A stretch of DNA of 63,606 bases from NCBI GenBank assembly GCA_001770015.1, contig MEQB01000023.1, positions 1 to 63,606 of the forward strand, given 5' to 3'. Below, in pieces: positions 35,669-44,897 of the stretch. The notes under the pieces were generated by a model. That model ran no database searches, had not been told where the DNA came from, and saw only the letters and a program-made list of their open reading frames with translations. A program made the translations under genes and the position numbers. The stretch comes from Bdellovibrionales bacterium RIFOXYC1_FULL_37_79 (lineage in GTDB: Bacteria > Bdellovibrionota > Bacteriovoracia > Bacteriovoracales > Bacteriovoracaceae). Positions within the stretch are counted from its first letter, which is position 1. Each line of letters begins with the position of its first letter.

Positions 35669-37414
35669 TTAATCTATTTCAAAATCTAAAAATTTATCAG
35701 GAAGACTATTCTTAGATTTAAAGTAGTTATTAATTTGGGCCTTCTTTTGATTTATTTTCTTATTTTGAAAATTATTTTGGGAGTCTTCCCTCAATTCATT
35801 TACTTGTACCATAACCTCTTCCTGAAGCTTATTTTCTAACTTGAAAAAATCATCCCGAATAAGAGCTTCCTCGCTTTTGGAAAGATTCGAATCGTCGGCC
35901 CAACTTCCCGCCGGCGATCTACCCAAATCATACAAATCAAACCTTATAGAATCTTGCGCCTTTGGACTTACCCATTTTTTGTTGGCAGTTTTATATTGAT
36001 CAACCAAATATTTGCGTTTATCGGTTAGTTTTTTTTGCGCCTCCTCCAAAAGAGAAACTTGGGCAAATTCTTTTAAGGTCAGCTCACGCCTTTCATGCTC
36101 CTGTTTGTTATTAATTCGGTTTTTAGCATGCCTTATCCTACTTAACATCAGCTCGATTCTCTGTATCTCACTCTCATAAGAGCGAAGGGTCTCTTCAAAT
36201 GCTAATTTGACCTTGGCTTCTTGCTCCTTCAACATGAGTTGTTTTCTATCTTCAATTTCCATTTCAAGTTGAGCCGGAGAACGACTTTGAGACTTGACCA
36301 GTTTGAATTGCTGTTTCAATTTCAAAACATTATTTGCCAGCTCCTCCTGCTTAAATAACACCAATGAATAGTCTTCTATCAATTTATTATAATCTTTTTT
36401 TAACAACTCAATTTCTACATTGTTACCACCACTAGGTAACATGGTTTTTTTATTTTTTAATTCATTATAAAAATTTTTTATAAAACTGACTTCATTCATA
36501 ATTTTTTTTCTTTTTTTCTCCAAGTCAGCGTACTCACGGATAAACCCGTGGTAAATGGGAATATCCTTCAATCCTATGTGATAAGCATTATAAGTCAGCA
36601 ATTTATTGACTACCTGAAAAAAGGGATTTTGTGAAAACACCTCTTTTTCTATTTTAAAATTAGTATCTAGTAGATAATTTTCTTCCAGATTTATTCCGGA
36701 TATTTGTTGGTCTTTAAGTGAAGACGCCAACACCTCATGTTTACTAATTAAATTATTCTTAACATCAAAGATATAACGATATTGATCATCGCCCTTTACC
36801 AGTTTACTAAATTCATCCTTCTCAATTTTATATGTATAAAAACGCTGCTCATCCTCCATATCCTCTATTAAAAGTAATTCACCCACTTCAATCTTTTGCC
36901 TTTTATTTTTTATTGATTTAAGCTCCACAGAATTTTTAAGCGGGGCAACTGTCATGACTTTACTTTTAGAAGAACTTTGATATAAATCCGCCACCAGGGT
37001 GCCCCCTCTATTTACCAGATGAAACTCACCCAGTTGAATACCAAAATCATGCTTTTGATCCGGAACAAAAAGCCTTAGCATCCCATGTTTCATGACCGGA
37101 ACAAAAGTAGCCAATCCTTTTTTCCCCTCTAATTTAAAATGAGTTTGCTCACCAAGGAAAAAATAAGCGTGACTGCTCAATATTCCAGTGACTGTCTGGC
37201 CCTTGGTGGTATTGATTTCATCGTCGATATAAATACGCATTCCCTCAGTCACATATTCAATCAACTCCTTCCTCGGGTTATATCGAATTGCCTTACCCTT
37301 AACATTCGAATAAAGCCCAATATAATCATCCTTAAAATCAAGCACCTCATCACTGCTTCCAGAAATGGAAGTTGATAGCATAAGAAGTAATATAAAACAG
37401 CTAAATAACTGCAT
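35669..37414 (-). CDS. FecR-like domain protein with long coiled coil
   Basis: The 581-residue exported protein has a signal peptide (LFSCFILLLMLSTSISGSS) followed by a FecR-like beta domain at about residues 28-160 (NTTKGQTVTGILSSHAYFFLG, written across the typical G..V....LS..A.F.LG pattern). From about residue 300 to 460 it is charged and helical with coiled-coil repeats. FecR domains are best known from iron-signal transduction, but in predatory and related bacteria stand-alone periplasmic versions are common and uncharacterised. It diverges from a TPR/beta-barrel protein gene across 167 bases, suggesting a joint envelope function. Confidence 0.75.
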   Translation of the reverse strand: MQLFSCFILLLMLSTSISGSSDEVLDFKDDYIGLYSNVKGKAIRYNPRKELIEYVTEGMRIYIDDEINTTKGQTVTGILSSHAYFFLGEQTHFKLEGKKGLATFVPVMKHGMLRLFVPDQKHDFGIQLGEFHLVNRGGTLVADLYQSSSKSKVMTVAPLKNSVELKSIKNKRQKIEVGELLLIEDMEDEQRFYTYKIEKDEFSKLVKGDDQYRYIFDVKNNLISKHEVLASSLKDQQISGINLEENYLLDTNFKIEKEVFSQNPFFQVVNKLLTYNAYHIGLKDIPIYHGFIREYADLEKKRKKIMNEVSFIKNFYNELKNKKTMLPSGGNNVEIELLKKDYNKLIEDYSLVLFKQEELANNVLKLKQQFKLVKSQSRSPAQLEMEIEDRKQLMLKEQEAKVKLAFEETLRSYESEIQRIELMLSRIRHAKNRINNKQEHERRELTLKEFAQVSLLEEAQKKLTDKRKYLVDQYKTANKKWVSPKAQDSIRFDLYDLGRSPAGSWADDSNLSKSEEALIRDDFFKLENKLQEEVMVQVNELREDSQNNFQNKKINQKKAQINNYFKSKNSLPDKFLDFEID

Positions 37415-37581
37415 GCTCGAAACCCTAATAAAGCCTGATTAAAATAGTCCCTTAATCAAGGTGTTCCTATGAAATCGTTTCGGGTTTTAGGCATAAGTCT
37501 TAAGCATGTTGATCTTTTTTTAACAACAAAAGTAGAAATATTTGTTACATTAGTAGTAAAGTAAAAAGGTCAAAATCGAGA

Positions 37582-39246
37582 ATGTATAAAAATAAATTCT
37601 TAACACTCCTACTTCTGGTATTTCTATTTGGAAACCCAGATACTAAAGGCAAATCACCTCTGGAAGACTCCACGGAAGGACAAACCCTGAGATTAGAATA
37701 CGCCAGACTTGCTTACCAGAATGAAAAATATCAAAAGGCTCTCGCTATCTTGGAAGAAAATTTAAGCTTAAACTCATTTCATATGGAAACCTATCTGCTC
37801 CTGGGGGACGTCTATGCCAAGCTTAATTATCCCAACAAGGCGCTGCGTGCCTATTATTTTATAATTAAAAAAAAACATATTCCTGAACTGTTACAACTGG
37901 TCAGCTTAAACCAGATCGCTGACATTTTATCGCAAAATGAAACACCAGACCTGTCCGTACTGGAAACCTACTTGAAAATTGGAATCATCTGGTACCGCCT
38001 TTTTACGCTTAAAAAATTTTCGGACTCTTATCAAAATAGCTTGATCAGGCAGGCAAAAAAATATTTTTTCATATGTAACTGGTATAAGTATAACGCTCGC
38101 TTGACTTCCTACTACCTGGCTATCATCGAAAGGGATCAGCAAAATTATGAAAAAGCCTATCAGAATTTCAAAGACTATAAAAAGCTATCAAGGGAAAATC
38201 CCTATGCTGATCCGGACGAAGAGGCACGCATTAATTTTTTGATTGCGGACACGCTCCGAAAAGCTGGCAATCACCAGATGGCCAGTATTTATTTGCGCGA
38301 TCTTCATCAAAATCGATCAAGCAGCAGTTCTCTTAAGGAGTACGCTAATAGCTATCTGGAGGCTATGCACGTTGAAACCTGGTCATTAAGTGCATCGCTT
38401 ATGGGTATTTTGGACTCTAACATTCATAACCTTACCTCTGAAGAAAAAGAGAATTTTTCTGAATATGAAGAAAGGTTAGTGCAACAACATGCCTTCATGT
38501 GGAGGAAAAATTTAAATTTTCTTTATGCATCCAGAAGGCTTCACAACTATTCCTACATGTTCACTCTCCAAGGAAAAGAAGATTTGAACTTTGAAAAACA
38601 ATTGGCCAACTATGACACCAGGGATTTTTCCAGTAGTTTTGAGCTTAATTTTGACACTTATGAACAATCACTCTTTAAAATTAAATATCAATTTTTAAAA
38701 ACATTTGTAAAACTGGATACTGATGCGGGATTTACAGATGAACAAACCAAACACACGATTACCCCCAAATACGCCTACAACTTAACTGGTGAGCATAATA
38801 TGGGACAAGTGGTGTGGGGTTTGCCCATTTCGCTGGTAAACTATTCCATAACCCAAAACAATCGTACCGAACTAGGTCTATTTCTAAGCTATCGCTCTTT
38901 TGAATTATCCCAATATTTTGCCCCCGTTTATTCCATTACCCTAAATTCGGTGGGCGAGGAAAGTGATGGCAACAATTCCACTCAAATCCAATTATCAGCC
39001 ACCAACCTCTTTTCAAGCTTTGAAAACACTACCCTGCTATTTACCCTTGAATACCTAAAAAATATGAACCAAGATGATCAACTATCATATACCACCTTTA
39101 CGCTCGATTTAACTCTCAGCCGACAACTGCAAAAAATTAAAAATCTCTCTTGGGACTCTAGCCTTATATATATAATATCTGACGAGAAAGCTCTGAATGT
39201 TTATAATAAGTGGAAAATTTATGGAGGGATATCCTACTCCATTTAA
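37582..39246 (+). CDS. TPR protein with C-terminal outer-membrane barrel-like region
   Basis: The 554-residue protein has a signal peptide (FLTLLLLVFLFGNP region). About 230 residues of TPR-like helices follow (AYQNEKYQKALAILEENL; LLLGDVYAKLNYPNKALRAY). From about residue 300 to the end the sequence has alternating amphipathic strands rich in Tyr, Phe, Ser and Asn, typical of an outer-membrane barrel. The TPR part would face the periplasm. No family is named. It diverges from the FecR-like coiled-coil gene and may form a system with it. The GAG before the ATG is a weak ribosome site. Confidence 0.77.
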   Translation: MYKNKFLTLLLLVFLFGNPDTKGKSPLEDSTEGQTLRLEYARLAYQNEKYQKALAILEENLSLNSFHMETYLLLGDVYAKLNYPNKALRAYYFIIKKKHIPELLQLVSLNQIADILSQNETPDLSVLETYLKIGIIWYRLFTLKKFSDSYQNSLIRQAKKYFFICNWYKYNARLTSYYLAIIERDQQNYEKAYQNFKDYKKLSRENPYADPDEEARINFLIADTLRKAGNHQMASIYLRDLHQNRSSSSSLKEYANSYLEAMHVETWSLSASLMGILDSNIHNLTSEEKENFSEYEERLVQQHAFMWRKNLNFLYASRRLHNYSYMFTLQGKEDLNFEKQLANYDTRDFSSSFELNFDTYEQSLFKIKYQFLKTFVKLDTDAGFTDEQTKHTITPKYAYNLTGEHNMGQVVWGLPISLVNYSITQNNRTELGLFLSYRSFELSQYFAPVYSITLNSVGEESDGNNSTQIQLSATNLFSSFENTTLLFTLEYLKNMNQDDQLSYTTFTLDLTLSRQLQKIKNLSWDSSLIYIISDEKALNVYNKWKIYGGISYSI

Positions 39247-39271
39247 TAAATTTTCCACTATCTAATCAAAG

Positions 39272-39277
39272 TATAAT
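39272..39277 (+). promoter_or_regulatory. Candidate -10 box for the gpmI-pfk operon
   Basis: A TATAAT hexamer lies 69 bases before the chosen gpmI start in very AT-rich DNA. The -35 region is poor. Confidence 0.3.
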
Positions 39278-39345
39278 AAAATATATATGGCCTCACCAAA
39301 GAATTGTTTTATATTGGCATGCAAGCTTTAAGCAAAGGAATATTA

Positions 39346-40881
39346 ATGGAAACCATAAAGGGTAAAAGCACCAAAGTCATGTTAGTTATTTTGGATGGTT
39401 TTGGCATAAACCCCGATGATTATAAAAATGCCATCAAACACGCCAAGACTCCTCACCTGGACCATCTTTTTAAAAACTATCCATACACCGAAATTGTCTC
39501 CTCTGGAATTGCAGTCGGATTGCCCAAAGGGGTTATCGGTAACTCCGAAGTAGGCCATCTAAACATTGGTGCTGGAAGGCCGGTTACCCAGGATTTTGTG
39601 AAAATCAATCAGGCCATTGAAAAAAATGAACTTAAAAGTATGGAAAAAATGCAAGAACTGATCAAAATGGCAAAAAAGGGAAGTAAAAAAATTCACCTGA
39701 TGGGACTTCTTTCTGATGGTGGAGTGCATTCCCATATTGAACATATCAAAAAAATAATCGAGATTTTAAGTGCCGAACCTGACCTTAAAATTTATTTTCA
39801 TGCCTTTATGGATGGCCGTGATACTGCTCGAGATAGTGGGGTTACCTATGTAGAGGATTTACTGCAAACTAAGGGATTTATTTTTGCATCTATGCAAGGA
39901 AGATCCATTGGAATGGATCGTGATCGCAGATGGGAAAAAACCCAACGTGCCTACCAACTATTCATAGGAGAAGGTCACACCCAGAATATTAATCCAGCAG
40001 AGTATATCTCCAGCGAATACAAAAAAGAAATATATGATGAATTCATCACCCCCATCTTGTTTACCAAGGAAGGGAAAATTGAAAAAAACGATTGCGTTTT
40101 TTTTATTAATTTCAGACCAGATCGGGCCATCCAACTGACCTTGGCTTTTACTGATCCCAAATTTAACTATTTTAAAACCCCTATAAGACCTGCTTATTAT
40201 CTTTGCATGTCACCATATGTTCAAGGGGAGGTTGACCTGCCCATTTTATTTGATAAAGAGGTCTTGCCCAACGGACTTGGTCAATACCTTTCAGATCAAG
40301 GAAAAAAACAATTCAGAATTGCGGAAACTGAAAAATTTGCGCACGTCACTTTCTTTTTTAACGGCGGTAGAAAAGAACCTTTTAAAAATGAACAACGGAT
40401 TCTCATTCCTTCTCCCAAAGATGTGGCTACCTATGATCAAAAGCCGGAAATGAGCGCTTACGAAGTATGTAATACATTACTTGAAAAATTAGATGATTCT
40501 AGTTTTGATTTTTATCTGGTGAATTTTGCCAACTGTGATATGGTCGGGCACACTGGTAATTACCAGGCCACTATTAAAGCCGTTGAAACCGTTGATACAT
40601 GTGTTGGTAAACTGATGGACCAATGTCTTAAAAACAACGTATCTATGATTCTAACCGCTGATCATGGCAACTCTGATCAAATGGTTTATGAAGATGGTTC
40701 TCCTCACACTTCTCATACGGGATCACCTGTGCCCTTTGTATTTTTCAGCCCGACCTTTAAAAACAAAAAAGTTGAAATCCGTGCAGGTGAACTGGCCCTT
40801 AAAGACATCGCCCCCACCATTCTTTATACTTTGGGCATGGAATGTCCCGCTGGATTTTCCGGCCAAAGCATTTTTAAATAA
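39346..40881 (+). CDS. gpmI: 2,3-bisphosphoglycerate-independent phosphoglycerate mutase
   Basis: The 511-residue protein matches GpmI over its full length: LVILDGFGINPDD with metal-binding Asp, the catalytic serine in IGNSEVGHLNIGAG, FHAFMDGRDTARDSG, and the second metal site TADHGNSDQM followed by HTSHTGSPVPF. It interconverts 3- and 2-phosphoglycerate with two Mn(II) ions in glycolysis and gluconeogenesis. The ATG at 39346 has AAAGGA upstream; the open frame to 39304 adds 14 residues of no recognised value. The phosphofructokinase gene follows after 12 bases. Confidence 0.95.
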   Translation: METIKGKSTKVMLVILDGFGINPDDYKNAIKHAKTPHLDHLFKNYPYTEIVSSGIAVGLPKGVIGNSEVGHLNIGAGRPVTQDFVKINQAIEKNELKSMEKMQELIKMAKKGSKKIHLMGLLSDGGVHSHIEHIKKIIEILSAEPDLKIYFHAFMDGRDTARDSGVTYVEDLLQTKGFIFASMQGRSIGMDRDRRWEKTQRAYQLFIGEGHTQNINPAEYISSEYKKEIYDEFITPILFTKEGKIEKNDCVFFINFRPDRAIQLTLAFTDPKFNYFKTPIRPAYYLCMSPYVQGEVDLPILFDKEVLPNGLGQYLSDQGKKQFRIAETEKFAHVTFFFNGGRKEPFKNEQRILIPSPKDVATYDQKPEMSAYEVCNTLLEKLDDSSFDFYLVNFANCDMVGHTGNYQATIKAVETVDTCVGKLMDQCLKNNVSMILTADHGNSDQMVYEDGSPHTSHTGSPVPFVFFSPTFKNKKVEIRAGELALKDIAPTILYTLGMECPAGFSGQSIFK

Positions 40882-40893
40882 AGAGGAAAAAAT

Positions 40894-42183
40894 ATGATTA
40901 CCACAAAACTGGATCAAAAAGACTTTAATATTGAAACCCTGCCAGGAGAGAACAAATATCCCACTACCATTGCCAAAGATAAATGTTCCCACGAACGACT
41001 GGTTTCTAAAGTACTTTATAACAACATGGTTTTTAGCGAACCGTTAACCGAAAGTGAACTAATTACGTTTGAACGTCCGGCACCATCGACCATGCTCCAT
41101 TTTAATCCTGAAGAAACCAATTTGGGTATTGTGACTTGCGGGGGGCTATGTCCAGGGCTCAATGCGGTCATCCGGGCCATCACTTTAAGTGGTCTTTCCA
41201 CTTACAAGGTAAAAAACGTTTATGGTTTCCGGTTTGGATATCAAGGTCTAACCTCAAAATTTCACAAACATACAGTCACACTTACTCCCCAGATGGTCGA
41301 TTTCATACACGAACAAGGTGGCACCATCCTTTCTTCCTCAAGAGGGGGGCAAGACATTAAAGACATGGTTGATACCTTGGTTAAATTTAATATCTCCGTG
41401 CTATTTACGGTCGGAGGTGATGGAACTCAAAAAGGTGCTATGGCCATTTACGAAGAAATCAAAAGAAGAAAACTGGATATTTCGATCATTGGCATTCCTA
41501 AAACTATCGACAACGATTTATCTTTTATTTATCGGACCTTTGGTTTCTATACCGCAGTTGAAGAGGCCGTCGTTGCCATTAATGATGCTCACACCGAGGC
41601 CAAAGGTGCTGATAACGGCATAGGACTAGTCAAACTGATGGGGAGACATTCAGGAGCAATTGCGGCCCATGCCACCCTGGCTTCCGGTAATGCCAACGTT
41701 TGCTTGATTCCGGAAATCCCACTAGATTTAGACAATCTTTGCGGAAAAATCAAAAAACGTTTTGATGATGGCAAAGATCATGTGGTAGTGGTAGTGGCGG
41801 AAGGAGTAGGACAAGATGTGCTGTACCAAAATAAAAAGCAGGAATTTGATGCCTCGGGAAATTTGAAACTTCAAGATATTGGACTTTTTTTAAAAGAAGA
41901 AATACCTGCCAGACTCAAAAAAACTGGAACACGCCACACTATCAGGTATATTGATCCAAGTTACATGATCAGGGCCAAACCCGCTAATGCCAACGATTCC
42001 TCTTTTTGTTTGCGGCTAGGAAACAATGCGGTCCATGCCGCCATGAGCGGGAAGACCAATTGTATAATAGGATATTGGAATCAACACTTCACACTTACGC
42101 CAATAAAATTAGCTGTCAGCGAGAAAAAAGGAGTTGATGTGAACTCAACCTTATGGCAAGCCGTGGAGGAAATTACCATCTAG
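40894..42183 (+). CDS. 6-phosphofructokinase, plant/trypanosome-like ATP type
   Basis: The 429-residue protein belongs to the long PFK group: GLCPGLNAVIRA, GGDGTQKGA and GIPKTIDNDL are visible with a normal C-terminal half. In this superfamily GGDD with PKTIDND marks PPi-dependent enzymes and GGDG with GTIDND marks typical bacterial ATP enzymes. The mixed GGDG/PKTIDND combination is that of ATP-dependent trypanosomal and plant-type PFKs, so ATP is the likely phosphoryl donor. It catalyses fructose 6-phosphate to fructose 1,6-bisphosphate. AGAGGA is well placed. It forms an operon with gpmI. Confidence 0.9.
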   Translation: MITTKLDQKDFNIETLPGENKYPTTIAKDKCSHERLVSKVLYNNMVFSEPLTESELITFERPAPSTMLHFNPEETNLGIVTCGGLCPGLNAVIRAITLSGLSTYKVKNVYGFRFGYQGLTSKFHKHTVTLTPQMVDFIHEQGGTILSSSRGGQDIKDMVDTLVKFNISVLFTVGGDGTQKGAMAIYEEIKRRKLDISIIGIPKTIDNDLSFIYRTFGFYTAVEEAVVAINDAHTEAKGADNGIGLVKLMGRHSGAIAAHATLASGNANVCLIPEIPLDLDNLCGKIKKRFDDGKDHVVVVVAEGVGQDVLYQNKKQEFDASGNLKLQDIGLFLKEEIPARLKKTGTRHTIRYIDPSYMIRAKPANANDSSFCLRLGNNAVHAAMSGKTNCIIGYWNQHFTLTPIKLAVSEKKGVDVNSTLWQAVEEITI

Positions 42184-42190
42184 TTACTCA

Positions 42191-42703
42191 CTATAAAATT
42201 TTTAAATACTTTATATTTCTCAGAATTTCTTCCAGGGGAATAATCGGAATATCAAGGGCCACGAATGAATTTTGTGGGGCGATTAGCTTGTAAGAATGAT
42301 CATCATCAAATAGCCAATTTATTCCGCCAGAATAGTCGGCATTGATAATTTTACCAGTAATATCAATTTTACCTGCACATAAACAATTATCCAGCTTTTT
42401 TATCGGCAAAAGCTCTGCCATTGACCAATAAACGATAAAGATGGGGAGTTCAAACCACCGATTGTTTAAAAGAATGTGATCAATATCCTCAAGATCACCC
42501 TCAATACAAACCACATATCTTTTCAAGGGAATTTTTATTTTTTCTTTTCGAGCTAAATAAACAAACTTCTCTTTAATATTTTTTCCGTATTTTCCAAGTC
42601 CAATAATCTCAAGACCAGGAATCCCTTTAGTTGCATAACCAAAAACAGGAACTGTTTTAACATTATTGATACATGGATAATACGCAGATATTCTTGCATC
42701 CAT
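42191..42703 (-). CDS. Stand-alone ComM/YifB N-terminal (ChlI-like) domain
   Basis: The 170-residue protein corresponds only to the N-terminal domain of ComM/YifB helicase-like proteins: GIPGLEIIGLGKYGKNIKE (family GLPGFTIVGLPEAAVKESRE), then PLKRYVVCIEGDLED, then ELPIFIVYWSMAEL and CAGKIDITGKI (family GELALSGEL). No AAA+ ATPase domain follows, and none is encoded before 42191. Whether it is a functional domain protein or a truncated gene is not clear; the frame is intact and AAAGGAG lies 7 bases before the ATG at 42703. ComM acts in branch migration during natural transformation. Confidence 0.72.
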   Translation of the reverse strand: MDARISAYYPCINNVKTVPVFGYATKGIPGLEIIGLGKYGKNIKEKFVYLARKEKIKIPLKRYVVCIEGDLEDIDHILLNNRWFELPIFIVYWSMAELLPIKKLDNCLCAGKIDITGKIINADYSGGINWLFDDDHSYKLIAPQNSFVALDIPIIPLEEILRNIKYLKIL

Positions 42704-42802
42704 ACCGACTCCTTTAATTTTCCTATGAAAACAAAGGGGGGAAATCATCAAACTAACTGCTTTGAATTAAAGGCAAAAAAAGACAAGCTTTTAAACGATT
42801 GA

Positions 42803-43297
42803 TCAGCTAATTTTAAAGAACTTCCACAATACGGCAAACGGCAATAAGAACAGGATCAAGGCTGCTACCAACTTAAACAAAATCCTAACGTACCTTTTAT
42901 AAGGCGATTCCAGATGCTTCTTAATTTTTACAAAAAGTTTATTATAAATTTGAAAAAATTGATCATCCGTATAATCCCTGACAATCTCCCAAGGCCTGAA
43001 TTCTATCTGATCGTAATCATCTCCAGCACATGATGCATTCAAGTTTTCAATCTTGAAAACCACAAAAATGGTCTGCTCAATTTGTTTCTCCGTAATAAAT
43101 TTTAAAAAAATTATTTTAAAATCATTTTGCAGTTTTTTCTCTAAATATTCTTTCGGCGACAATGCCCCAGCCTGATCGAAATCCCAACCGGGCAAACACC
43201 AATTTTGATTGATCATTTCGGTATTTTTTCTATGAAAAACTAAAACATCATCTTTACCATTAATTAAAACAGCACATACATTTTTAATCACTGGCAT
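42803..43297 (-). CDS. Nudix-like protein with C-terminal membrane anchor
   Basis: The 164-residue protein starts like a Nudix hydrolase (VCAVLINGKDDVLVFHRKN, then WCLPGWDFDQAG). The Nudix box GX5EX7REUXEEXGU is badly eroded: PKEYLEKKLQND lacks the REUXEE glutamates. The C terminus is hydrophobic (FKLVAALILFLLPFAVLWKFF) and is probably a single membrane anchor. It is more likely a binding protein than an active pyrophosphatase; this is inferred from the missing residues. It overlaps the upstream secreted-protein gene by 14 bases. Confidence 0.65.
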   Translation of the reverse strand: MPVIKNVCAVLINGKDDVLVFHRKNTEMINQNWCLPGWDFDQAGALSPKEYLEKKLQNDFKIIFLKFITEKQIEQTIFVVFKIENLNASCAGDDYDQIEFRPWEIVRDYTDDQFFQIYNKLFVKIKKHLESPYKRYVRILFKLVAALILFLLPFAVLWKFFKIS

Positions 43298-43808
43298 CCT
43301 TGTTCAAGCTTTTTATCTCATCGGATGATAACTTCACCTGATAATAGCAACTGATATTGGTTTTATTAAACACCTCTTCCACCAAGGAATGGTGAACCAA
43401 TTCCAGATTAAATGCATAAAAGTTTTTAAGCTGCAGACAGCCTCGCTTGGAGTCTTGGCAAAATACCTTGTCTCTCTCTTTATCGCAACTCAATTTCAAA
43501 ACGGCTTCACTACCAAACTGACACATTACTTTTTTTGCTTTGGAAGAAATAACTCCCCTCAAAAGTCGTTTATCATCAACAAATTTTTTTTGACAAAATT
43601 CGCTGACATTCACGTCAGTACCCATACAATCCAAAACCACAGGACCTTTCTCTTCTATAATAATTGGATGACTGATCCCTTGCTCCTTACATACCGTAAA
43701 AAAGGAAAAATCCTGAATACGGGAACTGCTTACCTCGAAGCTTATCACTTTCCCATACAGGGAAAATAAGGGAGCCAGCATTAATAAAAAAATACTCCAT
43801 CGTCTCAT
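43284..43808 (-). CDS. Secreted Cys-rich hypothetical protein
   Basis: A 174-residue protein with a signal peptide (RRWSIFLLMLAPLFSLYG) and eight cysteines in the mature part, likely forming disulfides. No family is recognised. It lies 19 bases downstream of another secreted-protein gene and overlaps the Nudix-like membrane gene, so the three form a minus-strand unit. Confidence 0.7.
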   Translation of the reverse strand: MRRWSIFLLMLAPLFSLYGKVISFEVSSSRIQDFSFFTVCKEQGISHPIIIEEKGPVVLDCMGTDVNVSEFCQKKFVDDKRLLRGVISSKAKKVMCQFGSEAVLKLSCDKERDKVFCQDSKRGCLQLKNFYAFNLELVHHSLVEEVFNKTNISCYYQVKLSSDEIKSLNKDASD

Positions 43809-43827
43809 CCTAATATATTAGTTGATT

Positions 43828-44595
43828 TTAAAAACTTCTGAAATAATTAATTTTGATTATCTTGTCTGATTCATGAGAGAACATCATCTGTTTGGGGGTT
43901 TGATGACTTAAAATGGTCCCATATATGTTGTTGTAAAGCTTTTTACTCACCGAGGCTTCCCAATATTTATCGTCAATATCGTAGTCTAAATTGGCATACG
44001 TTTCAAAAGAACTAAAATCTTTCTTCATGTGCATTCTCAAATCTCCGTCAGAATTTGCAAAAAAATAGTATTGTACCCAGGGATTTTCCAAGTGCACTCT
44101 GGCCTGTCTTAAAAGTATCTGGGCCTTGAATTTGATCTTCACTTTCGAAAAAACTCCCACTTCTGCAGAAGGTTTTAAAGCCTGATGAGCTTTACCAACT
44201 TTGGCAAGAGTGGATCCTTCCTCGGCTTTTTTTACTTCCCCAGAAAGCCTTTTATCGAAATATTTAAGCATATTTTTTTCAATAAACCTGGTTTGTTCAG
44301 CTTGCTCAGGATAAAAATACAAACCAGTCGATTCCAGATTCCAATTATGGGCATATTCTCTTTTTTCCTGCCATTTCATCACTTCGTTTTTCATACTCCG
44401 AAGCACACCAGCATCATCCTCTTGCATAGCATTTTCAATCCACAGTGTTTGCTCAAAGGGAGTGATCTCAATATCGTCATCAGGGATAAAATTGGCGGGT
44501 GCCCTATTTACCAAATCCTCGTTAGCAATGGCCACCAAGGCCATGAAAACCATAGTTAGAAACATTAATGTGGTGACAAGATGTCTATATTTCAT
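43828..44595 (-). CDS. Secreted hypothetical protein, possibly outer-membrane associated
   Basis: The 255-residue protein has a signal peptide (LVTTLMFLTMVFMALVAIA). The first half is helical and charged. The second half has alternating strands (ETYANLDYDIDDKYWEASV) and ends in Phe (INYFRSF), which could be a small barrel or beta domain. No family is recognised. AAAGG lies rather far (12 bases) from the ATG. Confidence 0.68.
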   Translation of the reverse strand: MKYRHLVTTLMFLTMVFMALVAIANEDLVNRAPANFIPDDDIEITPFEQTLWIENAMQEDDAGVLRSMKNEVMKWQEKREYAHNWNLESTGLYFYPEQAEQTRFIEKNMLKYFDKRLSGEVKKAEEGSTLAKVGKAHQALKPSAEVGVFSKVKIKFKAQILLRQARVHLENPWVQYYFFANSDGDLRMHMKKDFSSFETYANLDYDIDDKYWEASVSKKLYNNIYGTILSHQTPKQMMFSHESDKIIKINYFRSF

Positions 44596-44816
44596 ACAAA
44601 CAATCAGCCTTTTTCCATTGTCCTGTCAGCTAAGTCCTTTTAATCATAGCAGGAATTATCTTCATCTATTACTATTGCAATGGGGATGCCATAACCATGG
44701 ATAGAGAGGACATAGAAGGGACGTGTTTTTAGCCTGTTAAATGATAGAGTTAAATATTATTCATCATCGCAATATTAAACGCCCGAAAACACCTGAAGAC
44801 GTTGCTAGGCCACAAG
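44596..44816. other. Intergenic region without recognised gene
   Basis: About 220 bases upstream of 43828-44595 and downstream of the ORF6N relic. It must hold the promoter of the secreted-protein unit and probably decayed remains of the relic gene, which I could not follow further in any frame. Confidence 0.4.
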
Positions 44817-44879
44817 CTATTTTGAAGTACCAATTTGGTACTTCAAAATTGAATCATCTTCATTGGTAACGTAAAACAT
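44817..44879 (-). pseudogene. Relic of an ORF6N-domain gene
   Basis: Translated on the minus strand, a 20-codon frame reads FYVTNEDDSILKYQIGTSK and then stops. It matches the ORF6N segment (F)RLTNEEWENLKCQ(F/I)GTSS. Nothing recognisable of the domain precedes or follows. The palindrome at 44820-44848 is the codons for LKYQIGTSK read in both directions, which explains its similarity to the palindrome at 50056-50086. ORF6N domains occur in phage antirepressor-like and accessory proteins. Confidence 0.6.
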
Positions 44880-44897
44880 AAAATCAATTATATAAAT

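Noticed and set aside
44820-44848. 29-base perfect palindrome, similar to one at 50056-50086, as a REP or MITE-type repeat family
   Set aside because: Both lie in minus-strand frames that encode the same ORF6N segment, so shared coding ancestry explains the similarity and the compensatory changes.
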